A stretch of DNA of 64,000 bases from Sacculina carcini (lineage: Eukaryota; Arthropoda; Thecostraca; Sacculinidae). Location of the stretch: contig OU696575.1 in assembly GCA_916048095.2 (NCBI GenBank), positions 4,373,501 through 4,437,500 on the forward strand, in the 5' to 3' direction. Positions 1-13,377 of this stretch are shown here, piece by piece. The position numbers and the translations under genes were made by a program. How positions within the stretch are numbered: position 1 is the first letter of the stretch; every line of letters begins with the position of its first letter. A model generated the notes under the pieces. It worked only from the letters and a program-made list of their open reading frames with translations. It was not told where the DNA came from and made no database searches.

Positions 1-379
1 CTTATTATATATTATCTGTGAGACAGTGTAGATTAGGAGGAACAAAATATGACCTACAAAGCATACAGTTGTCAAAGTCTTATAAACTATTTTCAACATA
101 AAATACTTAATAAAGCACGATTGTGGAATTACCCAAAATAAATTATAGATAATAATTATTCTAATAAGAATATTATTAATAATAACAAAATAATATAATA
201 TTAATAATTATGATAATAATAATATTATTACTATTTTTTACTATTATTATTGTAATTATTCTTATAATTGAGCATGTGGTGCGCCACGTGCCACATCTCC
301 TCGTAATATCTCACGCAACCTGCCGGTAGCACACGTGCACAGTGCACGACTCACTCAGTGTTTGCAAAATAATGTATTA

Positions 380-463
<84 letters not shown>

Positions 464-836
464 CCCAGTACGGGCACTCAGTCGTGTGCATCTGAAAGCG
501 CATCACAGTGTGTGTATCTGCTGTGTGTTTATATCTGTCACCATAAACAGTCGAAACAGAGAAGATGATTGTTTGGCTAGTCAAATGGCACGAATAATCA
601 AGGACATGAAGGACGGGTGGCATGAAGAGAGTGCTTGATACACTGTCACACGCGCAACACAACACCTAGTGCACCGACAGTGCTCAGATGAAAAAGGAGA
701 AATAAATATACATACTGAATTAACTGAATGCAATAAGACAAGGCGACGGATGAAAGTGAATGGAATATGAACAGACGAGAAAAAATAAAGAACGATTGAC
801 AACAAACAAGCAAAACACACTTTTAATCATTAAACG
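1..836. other. AT-rich non-coding DNA with a (TG)n array
   Basis: No gene is visible. The first 260 bases are very AT-rich, with many TAATAATA-type runs. Short reading frames here come from the (TG)n array and have no coding character. Confidence 0.6.
381..459. repeat. (TG)n microsatellite, about 39 units
   Basis: Uninterrupted TG dinucleotides. The array is long enough to be polymorphic and to adopt Z-DNA. The Val-Cys and His-Thr frames across it are artefacts of the repeat. Confidence 0.95.
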
Positions 837-1089
837 CAGTCTTTCGCAACCTTCTTTCTCTGATTACACGCTTCTATATAGATGAGTCAAATCCTCATTT
901 TTGACAACGGAACTGAGAAAGCAATAAAATTCATGTGTTTCACCAAATTAAATACCAGGAAGTCAGTAGAAAGGGAAATAACCAAATTCGGATATATAAC
1001 AAACCAAATTGTATCTCTGTCCGACCTTCAACACACCACTACATTCCACACCAGTGGGGAATTCTCCCCCCCCCGTTTACGGACCACTG
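837..1089. mobile_element. hAT-like MITE, copy 1 of a two-copy family
   Basis: The element starts CAGTCTTTCGCAACC and ends GGACCACTG. It is flanked by attaaacg and atttaatg, an 8-bp duplication with 6 of 8 bases kept. The interior (ACCAGGAAGTCAGTAG, then TCTGTCCGACC, then CCAGTGGGGAAT) is shared in the same order with the copy at 27973-28757. Ends of the CAG...CTG type with 8-bp duplications are characteristic of hAT elements. It has no coding capacity. The decayed duplication suggests an old insertion. Confidence 0.6.
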
Positions 1090-2149
1090 ATTTAATGGAA
1101 ATGAAACATATTCAGAGAATGTGAAGCGTAAAAAATTAGAATAATCATGACAAATAACATAATATTGACCCGTGGTAAACTCTCGAACAGAAAAACTGCT
1201 ATTTTGGCTCTTCCAGGAATAATGTCCCACTAAATTTGTATGATGTTCTGTTAAATAATCTTTTGAGATATTTCATAAATAAACAACTCTTGAAATAAGT
1301 TAATTTAAATCAATCAGAATAACTAAATTTATGTTGAAATAGTTATATGGGCGTAAAAATCGGGAGTTGATTCAAAATATTGCAATGCCATCTGTAATAT
1401 TCGTCATCATTCAAGTCTACTGTTGACAGATATTAAAGATTTCCGCATGAAGCAACTCCCAATTTTCAAGCCCTTGTCAAAAACCACATAAGAAAATTCT
1501 TGCTTATCCAGAATTAACCAGATTGCATTGATAGCTCTAAATATTTCCAGCATATAGAAAAAATGATTTGATGTCATTCGAAAGCTTGCACTCGAAGACA
1601 AAGCCTCTTCCTCACCACTAAGGTCTGACTATGCTATCTATCACATTTTCGCTCTCCCATGTACTCACATTGAATTTCGAGACAAAACGTGGATAATCAT
1701 ATGCTGTTAGTTACGGTAGCGGAAGTAAAATTCGTTGAGCACTAGAAGCTCATCGTGAAGAATTATCTGGGAATGTCTATTTCCATTGCTCCCGCTCCTA
1801 CAGACACATCATCTAAGCGTACTTGATCAGTGAAATTTCCGCCGCTGGTATCGTTCAATGTATGCACAGGCTTTATCGATATATGATCGGGGTTAAATCC
1901 ACTATCAACTGCATATCGGGTCCACAATACACCATGCACTTTCAACCAAGCTCAGACATCCGATCAGATCCCCTTGAACAATTGAAACAACGAATGTGGG
2001 TACCACCAGCCGCAAATTAGGTATATCGTGTAAGAAACTGCATTATCTAATGAGTGACTACAGAAGTGCATAACATCAGTAATTTTCGCCGCATTTAAAT
2101 GCTGGCAGATAAAGGTTAGAACGTCCATCTCACTACACGGGTTGAATTA
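1090..2149. other. Unassigned intergenic DNA
   Basis: No recognised gene or repeat. Frames of about 60 codons on both strands have no domain character and overlap each other. Confidence 0.5.
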
Positions 2150-2290
2150 CCGAGTTACAATTCACTATATACGACAGATTCCGTCTAGCCATTCAGTAGA
2201 TGATACCAGATATTAGCCAGGAGGGTGGTCTGTGGGGTAGCAGTTTATTGCACGGGGCACCCATGATAAGGTCACAATTCCTGGAAAAAA
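2150..2290 (+). mobile_element. Degenerate SINE-body remnant
   Basis: The segments CAGTAGATGATACCAGATAT, GGAGGGTGGTC and GCACGGGGCAC occur in the same order as in the body of the two tRNA-Val-derived SINEs at 19336 and 53424. The tRNA-like head is not recognisable. Assignment is by eye and tentative. Confidence 0.35.
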
Positions 2291-4170
2291 TGGAACACAT
2301 CTTAGAATTGACAACTGATCATGCTTCGTGTTTTCATATTCTGACAACCCCATAAATGGTGTTTGGAGACCCCAAGTGGGGCCGTGATCCTAGGGTTGGG
2401 AAATGGGTACATACGTCCTTCACCGTTTAACAGAATAGAAAATTCATTTCAAACGAAGCCACTCAATTCATATTTAATCAACAGAGGAATATTTAGCATC
2501 ATATTTTTTGTCAAAATGACAAGAGAAAGCGCTATCAATAGATGGTTCACAGTGACCACATACACACTTGTATATAGAGCGGAATGATCTCACATCCAAT
2601 GAAAATCGATGGTATTCTGCAATGGAGGTTGTTGGCCGCACTTAGCACAGACTTTATGTTTGCTGTTGCGGTATAGTAAAAGCTCACGACAAGACAACAT
2701 AAAATGTCGAATTCAGGAGGGATGCCGATGTAAGGAATTTGCACAGAGCGTCGGCTCGGCGCAGCTACATCCGTACCTCTCTGTGCTGCAATTGCTTGTC
2801 GACGAATGAGACACACACCGACGAGCTGCAGCCCTCGCATTTCGATGCTCCCCTCTGCAAATGGGCGCGTGTCTTTGTCAGTGAGGACCACAGTGGGCTT
2901 CAGCAGCCATACCTCGACTGATTGAATGTCTTGTTTCCGAGTGACTGCAAGAGCCTGGTCTCATCAGTCACCTGTGTGTTCACTGTGTGTTCGTCGTTTC
3001 TCGTCGTGTCCCGTACTTGTCGCATCACACAGCATGCAGAAAATGGCGGACACTGGCCGGCTTCTATAGACCCCCACAATGTTCACAGTGTATGTGCCAC
3101 GCTTGCCAGCAAGACAATTACTGTTGCTGTTGCAGGTGGACAAAATAAAAGTTGATATAGCATTGAAGGTCAAAATTTGATACAATTTGCATTGTTGTGA
3201 GAGCAATATTAAGCACTCATGAAAAATAATTATGCACTCATGATAAATAATTATTTATCATTGATTATAATCAATGTACATATAGTTAATAATTAATGTA
3301 CTCATAATAATTTATACACTTAGCAATGTATCTCAGAGATCAATTAACAGAAGAAAATGAAAATTTAGGCCTTGCAAAAACGTGAAAAATTGTATTTTTA
3401 AAATTTTATATTCTGTAAATGCCTATGAATTAGCCGGTAGAGTTGAAATATGCTTTGTCTGAAGTTTCAGCAATTGATGTTGGTCTACAACGGACATAAT
3501 TATGTCAATTATAATCGTTCATAATAAATTCATGAGTGTGTAGTACTGTTCATGTCGGACAATATTTTATGTTTTTCCTTGAATTTGTAATCTTCAGTTC
3601 CGGATAGTTCCGGATAGGGGTTGTTGCTGGTTTTAGTAGTTGATACCGCTTGACCACGTTATCGAAAAACTACCTGAAACAGTGCAATATTGTATATACG
3701 AGTGATATATTGCCCACCTTGTATATAAACACCGTTTATCATGTACTGTTTGATATTGTGTATTTTGCTTTGTATTGCATTGTGTTATATCCACTTCTCC
3801 TGACGATGGCTAGTGATGGTCGAAAGGTACCTCGAGGAATAAACTTCAGTGAGCCACTGAGTGTGTTGTCTCCTGAACACAGAAAAATCGTGCGAAGCAT
3901 AGAGAAGCTATCGTACCAGCACAAAAAGTGCCCAGATTGCTGTTGATTTCAACAAATCGTACATACATAATGGCCTCCTTCCAAATTATATGTATTATAT
4001 ACATATGTATGTACCAATTTGGCTAGCTGACAATATGCTGTATAATATTGTACATTCAACTCTCGGTTATCACAATTTCGACCCCAGGCGACCTAATATC
4101 TATTAGAATATAATCTGTTGAATATATTAATATATGCCGTTCCGATTAGTGCTGATAGAAGGTCTCAATT
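2291..4170. other. Unassigned DNA, slightly GC-richer at 2600-3150
   Basis: No gene is recognised. A weak splice-site-bounded frame on the minus strand (2913-2971) is discussed in the findings. Two adjacent perfect palindromes sit near 3241-3276 (TGATAAATAATTATTTATCA followed by ATTGATTATAATCAAT). Confidence 0.5.
3806..3946 (+). CDS. Short unassigned open frame, 46 codons
   Basis: The frame begins at an ATG (MASDGRKVPRGINF...) and ends KKCPDCC-stop. Its mixed charged and polar composition is more protein-like than the surrounding DNA. It could be a leading exon or a relic of a transposase N-terminus. No family is recognised and no promoter or splice donor is convincing. It may well be chance. 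Confidence 0.15.
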   Translation: MASDGRKVPRGINFSEPLSVLSPEHRKIVRSIEKLSYQHKKCPDCC

Positions 4171-4259
4171 GAATGTGAATATCATGCGTGAGGCAGCCGG
4201 GCTCCTCAACACTCGAACTACTCATGACCGCAATGTTCGGGAGAGTTGTTACGACTCTG
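4171..4259 (+). mobile_element. Fragment related to the hAT MITE at 54460
   Basis: ATCATGCGTGAGGCAGCCGG, GGGCTCCTCAACA and the end TTACGACTCTG correspond in order to the last third of the 54460-54713 element (ATCATACGTGAAGCGGCGGG, CCCCTCAACATTCGA, CTACGGCTCTG). The left terminus is not identified. Confidence 0.4.
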
Positions 4260-4527
4260 CTATAACTTATGATAAGAATGTTTTATGTGTGTGCCGGTAC
4301 CTTATAAATGAATTACCAGTGTGCCTGTCAGGAATTTTTAGTAAGAACATTACTAAAAATTCATCGATGACTCAAAATGGATCGATTTTTCGTGGCCCAG
4401 GAACGTAACTCCGTTCATTACAATTATTATCATGGGAAAACTATGTTCAGTTGACACAATTTTAGTTAGAGAGATGTATCCAGGAACACAACCCTCAAGA
4501 AGCGGACTGTGTTGTGATTCAAGTATA

Positions 4528-5263
4528 CGGTGTATCCTTGGAATACGAGTAACGTACTATACGAACAATTTGGAATTCGAGCATTTCAACTTGTAAAAAT
4601 TGATTTAGAGTACGAGCGATAAATTAGAATATGAGCAAATGTGAGTTAAGCATCCGCTTGGTAAAAAGGAGACCATTCCTTCAAGTGAAATTAAGAAGGC
4701 CTTGAAAATCGGGAGGAATTGCAAGACTTGTTTGAAGAACATCACTCTATATAAAAGTGTGTGGCGGAGCAATTTACTTGTTTAATGATAATGCACTATG
4801 ACATTTCAGAGACATGCTAAAACGCTGGGAAAAGCAAGCATCGTTAGACAGGCTCTTGGTAAAGCTACCCAAAAGACGGCAAAGTAATTCTGAACCACAA
4901 CCTGGTCCCAGTGAAGTGAACTTCACAAAAATAAGACAGAGTTGAGAGTTCCTCTGATTCAGATGACTTTCTCTCACTACAGTAAATCTTCCTGCCCACC
5001 TCCACATAAAGCCCACGAAGTCTTCAATTTATAAATATTAAGGTAAGTTAATGCAGATACAGTTGTATTGTTTGAGTAATTGAAAAATATACACTTTTCA
5101 GTACACTTATACGTGTATAGGTTTGTGAAAAAATTGGGAGGCTTGGAATGAATTAAATGGAACTCCATTAACTTCAATATAAAAATTTGTTTTAGAATAC
5201 GAGTAATTTGGTTTACGAGCTTGGTCTTGCAACGAATTAAACTCGTATTCCAAGGTACCACTG
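4528..5263. mobile_element. pogo/Tigger-type non-autonomous transposon with transposase remnant
   Basis: Both ends read inward as CGGTGTATCCTTGGAATACG and CAGTGGTACCTTGGAATACG, flanked by TA on each side, as expected for the Tc1/mariner superfamily. Repeated ATTCGAG/TACGAG motifs follow, as in Tigger-type termini. Near 4795-4940, plus strand, the conceptual peptide contains HFRDMLKRWEKQASLDRLLV followed by a basic stretch. This resembles the C-terminal tail of pogo/Tigger transposases. The catalytic domain is absent and the frame is closed by stops, so this is a deletion derivative. Confidence 0.7.
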
Positions 5264-5434
5264 TATATTGTCTGAATACTAAGTCGAAAATCGAAAAAAG
5301 CGAGAAAAATAAGAAAATCACATATATAATTCAATCACAGACTTGATTAACAAATAAAAACGCGTGTATCTGATCACAGTACTAATCTTTACGGGTTTCT
5401 TGGACATTCCCTAAGAGATATAGTTCCCATAAGT

Positions 5435-5740
5435 CGGTGACGTAGTGTAAGAGAGGCAGGAGGGGTAAGGTGCCCCGGGCGGCACATTTCAGGGGGTGGC
5501 GCAAGAGCTGCTGAAGACATTTAATTATCGTTATATCTGAGTCGCTTTTGTGAAAATGCAATTCTATATTTGCTGTTTTAATCTCAAATAACTAAGGGCT
5601 GAATGAAGGCAAGATCGATTGAAAGTAATGATCCTCCCCGATTAGAGGACTGGAAGCATGCATGATTATGAGGTGTCTTGCGGCTAAGCGTCCCTCAAAC
5701 ATACACGGTGGGTGCGGCAGATAGCCTAGCTACGCCACTG
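5435..5740. mobile_element. hAT-like MITE with GTGGCGTAG-type ends
   Basis: The left end is CGGTGACGTAG and the right end, read inward, is CAGTGGCGTAGCTAGG. Flanks ccataagt and tcataata match at 5 of 8 positions. A GC-rich segment with GGGGGTGGCGC lies just inside the left end. The TIR and length fit a small hAT MITE, but both the end pair and the duplication are decayed. Confidence 0.45.
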
Positions 5741-6099
5741 TCATAATATCTTATAAAGATAAAAATGAAAGCGGCCGAGAGAAAAGGGATGGGGAAAAAC
5801 GGAAAAGAATTTAAGCCCAGTCAACAAGCTTTCAAGAATGATCATAGGACATCCAAGGAGCTCGAGATGTTAAGGCCAATATTCAACACGGCATAGAGGC
5901 TGACGATCTTTAGTGGTCATACATTGTTCACAAACAAACACACGTGTATACGCACGCTGCACAAATGCATGCGTATGATGAATATATTCCCGATAAGACC
6001 TGCCGATTATGTGATTACCGGCAGTATCAGGGCCAGGTCTGCAGTGTTTTATTGGTGTGCGCGCACCTGTCGTGTGTTACGCTGTGACACCCCTTTCTC

Positions 6100-7021
<922 letters not shown>

Positions 7022-7080
7022 AACTGGATGATTTGAAGACACAGAATATGTTGAGTATTAATGAAATTCATACGAGATAT

Positions 7081-7810
7081 AGTCGACCCCCCAAAAAACG
7101 GAATCCTCCGAAAAGCGCAGTAATTCGTTGGTCCAGATCAAAAGCCTATCAAATACGTGTTGATTACACCTCCAAATAACGGAATTCAAATAGTGGAAAC
7201 CTCCAAATAGCGGAATAATCTATTGGTACCCCCTCATATAGCACACCTCCAAATAGCAGAAAACGGGATTTCTGCGAGATTTTTTAATGGATGATATATG
7301 ACATATATTGACTCCAGCTTGCCAACTGACAACAGTTGACTCATGTAGACTGATTCGTAGAAACAAATGACTTATTATGGCCGGCTATAGTCATAGGCAT
7401 GCATAGACACATGCATATTATAACGCATAGGCTTCCATCAATCTAGGTCTGGAGGTCTGGTCTCCTAAGCGGCCATCATAACATAACATGACAATTCCGA
7501 TTAATATAGCATCGGAAACTAATGATGTGTTCAACATTGATGAAACTGTTCTCTCATGCAAACTGCAGGAGGCCACCAAAATCATGACGACCAGAGGAGA
7601 ACGCAGCCAGCTGAATAATATTTTAGAGTAATGAACAATATTGGTAGAATAACGTGAGGAAGATGCAAACTGGTGAATAATAAAATCATATTTTGTAAAT
7701 GAATGAACGATTTACAGTGGAAACGGTTGATAACCATTGCTGCAGAACACATCTCCAAATATCGGAAACGTCCGAATAGCGGAAACGTTCAAGTAGAGGA
7801 ATTCTTTCTT
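7081..7810. mobile_element. Degenerate pogo-like repeat with CCTCCAAATAGCGGAA motifs
   Basis: The motif CTCCAAATAGCGGAA or a variant recurs at both ends (about 7085-7265 and 7740-7800). Each end block finishes with a GAATTC..TTGGTCC-like segment. This layout resembles termini of Tigger/pogo elements built from short subterminal repeats. In the centre (7530-7632) a short frame NIDETVLSCKLQEATKIM... may be a transposase relic. Boundaries are approximate and the family call is inference. Confidence 0.4.
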
Positions 7811-7959
7811 GGTCCCTTCGATTTTGCCATTTGAAGGGCCTATTGTATCCGGACTTTTAACCTATTCCCGATTTTTAGCAACATTCCCGATAGTATTGAC
7901 CAATGGGAGTTGTGAGACTACAAGGAAAACCTACATCAAGCCGACGCAAAAACACCCAC

Positions 7960-8185
7960 GCACAAACATGAACACTGAGCACTCTCTAGGATCACCGGTA
8001 ATCACCTGTCCAGGTGAGACAATAGATGAACTCAGATGCCTTCTCTTCTTGGGAAGATACTTTTTATACGCCTTGTATCTTTGGCGCCCATCATAGACAG
8101 AGTCCGTTCTGCAGTAGTATTTGGTTGCATGCGGTGGCATCTGGTACTAATGGATTCCTCTGGTGACTTATCATGGAAGTAATAA
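7960..8185 (+). mobile_element. Possible old SINE remnant
   Basis: TTGGCGCCCATCATAGACAG, GTCCGTTCTGCAGTAG and TTGCATGC appear in the order of the SINE body (TGGCGCCATAGCGTGGA, GTCGGTTCTGCGGTGG, CTGCACGG) at 19336 and 53424. The rest cannot be aligned by eye. Confidence 0.3.
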
Positions 8186-8784
8186 AAAAGCGTGATGGGC
8201 ATTCTGCCTGTTAAACATTTTGCACCTCGATGAAATGGACTCAAAATTGTTACTCTGAACTCCTTAGCCCTGAACTCCTCTGCATTGGAACACAATCATA
8301 TCCTCGCATAAGCATCGGTATTAGTGTATTTGAACAAATGTCAAATATGTAGAATTGGGTCAATCCTCTGCCAGCTCTGGTCACTTGTGTGGAATATAAT
8401 CATTTTGTTACTGCTTATTTGTTATGTAATATTACCTCTATTTGTCAGTGTCTAAATGTGTGTAACTGATATTTTGTGTTTTTGTGCCGTATTCCTTAAC
8501 GTCTTTGTTTCTATTTTCAGTTTCCCACGTTCTCTACGTGCAAAGTATGTTGGGGCTGCATGTTGCAGCTTATAGCGCTCGCACTCTTCCTGCGTTCCTT
8601 TGTTCGTTTTGTGCAATAATAATATTGACCCAAAAAATGACAACTATAGAAACAACAAATCATTGATGCATTCTTCAAACAATAACCAGTGATGAAGAAA
8701 CACAGTCCACTAGAGCAAACAGCCGTAAAGCATCAGTTGATGGTAAGAAAACATCATTATTGTGGAAAGCACCATCAATGGCGG
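8186..8784. other. Unassigned DNA
   Basis: No recognised gene or repeat apart from the left flank of the MITE at 8785. Confidence 0.5.
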
Positions 8785-9072
8785 CAGTGGCAGCGCCAGG
8801 ATTTTTCTGATAGGGGGCTGAAGGGGGGCTCAGGAAAAAGTTGTGGGACTTTTGAAGCATGAAACGCTAAACTCCAACGCTGACTACATACTATTATAAG
8901 GGACTGGGGCACACTGATTCACTCCTCAAACTTAAACCAAAATTACAGGGTTTCATTTACAGTGGGAAGAAATTTCAATGTCCATGATTATGATATTTGG
9001 GGGGACTTAGGGTGGCTTGGCATACTTGGGGGGATTCACCCCCCGAAGCCATCCCCCTTGGCACCGCCACTG
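8785..9072. mobile_element. hAT MITE, CAGTGGCGGCGCCA family, copy 1
   Basis: The ends are CAGTGGCAGCGCCAGG and, read inward from the right, CAGTGGCGGTGCCAAGG. The 8-bp flanks are aatggcgg and aatagcgg (7 of 8). The interior contains ACTGGGGCACACTGATTCA, AAATTACAG and TCCATGATTATGAT, shared with copies at 12978 and 19245. G-runs lie just inside both ends. No coding capacity. Confidence 0.8.
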
Positions 9073-10934
9073 AATAGCGGTAAAAATAATCATGAGTGGC
9101 GAAAATAATCATGAGTGGCGATGCTGCCATTCTCGGTTACTGTGCTACTGTTGTAGTGGTCAGATAACATTCAGAACATTCAACAATATTGTCCACCTAG
9201 CAGGATATTTCTACTGGTGTAGCTGGGATTGTTATGATGCAACTCCATTATCTAGCTTTTTTACATCAAATCAATACTCGCGAGATGTGAGATGTGTGGC
9301 TGTGAGATGGGAACACACTATTTTTTTGTCATAATCTTAGTAAATATGCCACGCTACTAATACTCAAAATCGAAATTGGTTACATTTTCTTACCATCCAA
9401 CTCTAAGAGAAATCCGATACCAACGATGAATCGTTACACTTTGAAAAAAATCCTTGGAAAAACATCAACAAATATACTATAAATATTTACATGGCAAAGG
9501 TTGTCAGGTAAATAATTCATTCATTATATATTAATTCGGATATATAATAAATGACTAAAATCATATTGTAATGTCGAAGCTGTTCTATTAAACCATGATT
9601 GAAATGAGCAACTGCAGTGGAAGATATTGAATATAATTAAAACTGGAATGCACAATAGTCCTTAAGTTGAGTCCAAATCCGAAATCAGCATGCAGAAAGT
9701 GCGTCCAATCACAGTTGAATTGAAAGTCAAATATAGGAATTAACCCCAGCTTCGATACACAGATAGTTATTCGGTTAACGGACATTTTTACGCTGTTCTC
9801 ACGCATATACATTACACTACGGCTGTGGATTCCCTCTGTCGATTGCTGTACATCATACTCTCACGCACTGTCATGCTCGTATGATCGTGTGCGTGTCCAC
9901 ACCGTTATCGCGTGACTCGGGGTGATTCCAAGCGGCGCATCGCCAGAGAGGGGAGAATCCCGGGGGACGGGCGTGTATCCCCCATTTCCCATAGACATCG
10001 ACTTGGACGGCGGAACCAGCACACATGGCCGCGTGCCCACTGAATAATTGGCGACATTATTTAATTAGCGTGTGGCAGAAGGCAGTGTGCAGCGCAGGCA
10101 GCTGTCACAGCGGTTAGCCAGTCACTTGTCTTCTCCCCTTGCACCAAGCTATCCCACGATCGCCCCATATACCGGTGCTGTCCTCACAACGCTACTGCTC
10201 CCTTTCATCCTTTCAAGCCAGTGATTACCAAATATTTCAGATATAAGAAATACTCAAGAAAGGTTCTCCTTCAATATTTAGATATATATCAACAATATTT
10301 ATAAATATTTTCACACAATGTAACTTTTTGAATGCAATATTTTACTAGTTTATATCAGTCAATAGTTATATAGTATATAGCTGAATAGTTTCTTTCAGTT
10401 TCACAGGTAAATTGACCCATTCAATCACATGTACAGACATGTACCCATCGCATGGCTTTTAGCGTATGTTCATCCTCATATAACAAAAATATCCTTCATT
10501 CAACGCATAACGGTGAACATTAACAACTCAACAATGACATACTATAACAGCCCATAAGTTTTTAACCCATTTTCGCACTGTGGATAAGTGGACAGAAAAT
10601 TATTACTTCACTATTCCATTCGCGCGTGTGTAAGTGTTCGTGCATGGGTATATTTGTCATTGTAGCCCAATATATGTGCGTGCTAGCCAATCATAACAGG
10701 AGCACATTAAACTCAGAATTCTATGGCTGTTCGATTATGAACTGTACAACTTCAATATTACTCGTTTTATTAACAATTTCCAGACCGCTATAGTGCTGAA
10801 ACTGGCGTTGAGGGCACACACATCCTTACAATTCAAGAAATTTCTTCCATTCGAGTTATCACCTGAAACTAAACAGGAGCTGTCAAAGCCTGTGCAGACT
10901 TGAACATATTTACAAAGCAATTGATAACGTCGCT
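9073..10934. other. Unassigned DNA with one short tandem duplication
   Basis: GAAAATAATCATGAGTGGC occurs twice back to back at about 9083-9120. The segment 9890-10210 is GC-richer than its surroundings, but neither it nor the rest holds a recognised gene or repeat. Confidence 0.5.
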
Positions 10935-11830
10935 TAACGACAACAACAACAAATGTATGTTCTATAACGCACACAGTAATCAGAGGCGCGAAACATAACA
11001 AATAAATGTACGAAAGAAAAGAAAACGGAGTTAAGTAGCTCGGCGGGGGAGATTCACAATGAGCAGTCGAAGAAAGTCAATATACATGGTAATATTAGAG
11101 TAAATATAGAGTAAATACATGAATATGAATAAATATATGTAAATATAGGGTTAGTGAACAAAATTATCGAATAAGTGAAAGTAAGTGAGGGCACAAACAA
11201 GCAAGTGGCAATATGAGGCCTAGTGGCGTCGAAACGGAGGAGTAAGAGGGGACGGCAAGGATAGTAAATATTTGTTCAGTGAGTTAGAAAAGCACATGTA
11301 AGATTTTGTCTCCAGTATGTGAGGAGGTAGATAATTATGTACGCGAGGAGCAGAGAAAAAGAATGATTTAGCGGACCAGCTGGATACATGGAGAGCAGGA
11401 GGGGAGACGAGGGGAACAGGACGACGGCTAGAAAGATTGGTGTTACAGGTTAGTAGCGAAGACAGATAGGCAGGTGGAGAAGACGTGTGAAGAAGTTTAT
11501 ATACAAGACAACATAGCTTAAAATGAATCCTAGAGACAGCGGGCAGCCAACCGAGTGTGTGAATGTGAGCGGAGGTAGGTGTTCTGGGAGGGAGACGTAA
11601 CACAAATCTGCACGAGAGGTTGATGATAGACTGGATGGAGCGAATATACTTTTGAGGTAGATGGAGAAATAAAGAATTACAATAGTCAATATGTGAGAAT
11701 ATATAAGAATTTAAAAGGAGAAGAGCGGATGCCTCGTCTATGTATGGGCGTATAGGGTAAGATTGTCGTAAGGTGAAACGGCAGGAACAATTGATGTACG
11801 AGAAATGTTTGCACGGTAATGTAAAATGTT
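10935..11830 (-). mobile_element. LINE A fragment, C-terminal coding part plus 3' UTR
   Basis: On the minus strand a frame reads CRFVLRLPPRTPTS, GWLPAVSRIHFKLCCLVYKLL and SWSAKSFFFSAPRVHNYLP. This matches the C-terminal part of the LINE at 59126-61915 (GWLP/RWLP, RIHFRICCIVYKLI, TWSARSFSFFAPRLFNSLP). The 3' end lies at the left with a (GTT)n-type tail, seen on the plus strand as ACAACAACAAC. Upstream codons (11690-11830) match the segment before that region in another frame, with stops. This is a 5'-truncated dead copy of a CR1/L2-type non-LTR retrotransposon. Confidence 0.8.
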
Positions 11831-12600
11831 AATAAATAATATTCTAATATAATGCATTAAAATGAAATGTATGAAATGGTCAGTTTGTGATGTGGTCGAG
11901 TAGTGATCTCGCATTTATCTTCTCACATTTATCATGTGTCTCTATTGTCCGTATTGCTGTTTATGATGTAATAAATATTAATTTATTCAAGCATGACAGT
12001 GACTCGGGTGACATATGGCTAAATAGATAATGAGGATAATGATGATGATGATGAAATCACATAAAACTGAAAAGCGAGTTTAGTTGATCAAAATTCAATA
12101 TAATACATATATCTCGCTTAAATTCTCAATTTGCTTTTTAGACTTATCAAGCATGAATATAAAACGTCTGCTCAGTTTCATCTGATTACTAGGCTGCAAA
12201 TTATTTTCCAATCTTGAGAGGTAAAATGGATTATTTTTGAATAAATTAGTGCTTGAAATTGTAAGAGGTTGTGCCCTAGTGTCTGTGGTGAACGGTCTCA
12301 GACATACATCGCCTTGTGGTGAACGGTCCACATACAGAAATCAACTGGTCTTTATATTGACAGCGCTTCAGCTATCGGTAGAATCAGCCTCAAACGATAG
12401 GATAACACGAACTTATATACCGATACACACCAACACACATACTCATTCAGATATACACCGTCAACACACCCTCGACAACCTGAGGCACACACACACGCAT
12501 ACACACACACAGAGACGCGCATATACAGACACGAACATGACATACTGAACCATTGAGACACGCTCATTCACACACAGTTCACACATACACACTCTAGCAA
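11831..12600. other. Unassigned DNA
   Basis: No recognised gene. CA-rich stretches begin at about 12420. A (GAT)n-like run lies near 12035-12055. Confidence 0.5.
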
Positions 12601-12601
12601 G

Positions 12602-12603
<2 letters not shown>

Positions 12604-12674
<71 letters not shown>
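12604..12674. repeat. (AC)n microsatellite
   Basis: About 35 uninterrupted AC units, embedded in a CA-rich segment from 12420 to 12690. Confidence 0.95.
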
Positions 12675-12678
<4 letters not shown>

Positions 12679-12977
12679 AACATACGGCTCACATTGCGTT
12701 CTACAGAACAACCTCAACCACAACCTCAGTTAACTCAACTCAAAGCACATTCCGCTCAAACTCACTCAATGAAAACATTACTCACTCTACTTGAATATTG
12801 TAATGATAAAGTAATAAAGTAATTATATATAAAATATATCATGATGCCGTAATATGAGACATCAAATAGTATTAGAACATGAAAATATCTAGCTTACCAA
12901 GTTACAGCTTAAATATTGAAGAAAAGTGTATTGCTATAATTTACAATGTGATGAAAGTACAAATGCATTGTGTAGTT

Positions 12978-13227
12978 GTCTGAGGGGGGCTAAGGAAAAT
13001 GTTGAGGGGGCTTGGCGAATCATGAAGAGCTACACTCGAACGCTGAATAAAAAATATTATAATAAGGAGCTGGGGCACACTGATTCAGTCCTCGAACTTG
13101 AACCAAAATTACAGGACTTCATTTACAGTGGTAAGAAATTTTAATGTCCATGATTATGAGTTAGGTGGAGGGCTTGGCATATTTTAGGGTGGCTCCAGTC
13201 CCCAAGCCCCCCTTGGCGCCGCCACTG
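12978..13227. mobile_element. hAT MITE, CAGTGGCGGCGCCA family, copy 2, left end missing
   Basis: CTGAGGGGGGCTAAGGAAAA, CTGGGGCACACTGATTCAG, GAACTTGAACCAAAATTACA and the right terminus TTGGCGCCGCCACTG match the copies at 8785 and 19245. The left TIR is absent. This copy gives the uninterrupted sequence at the point where the 19245 copy received a SINE (AATCATGAAGAGCTACACTC). Confidence 0.75.
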
Positions 13228-13377
13228 CTGAAAATCCCAACTATAAAAACGGCGAATTTTTCATATTTCTCTGGATAAAATCCGTTAAATAATTATCATG
13301 CCAATTTGACACCACAATTCGAATAAATATGGAACACTATCAGGCTATAATAACATGACTGATATAAGTATGATATA

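Noticed and set aside
335-638. Frames rich in Val-Cys or His-Thr across the (TG)n array
   Set aside because: They are direct translations of a dinucleotide repeat in several frames at once. The same applies to 6100-7030.
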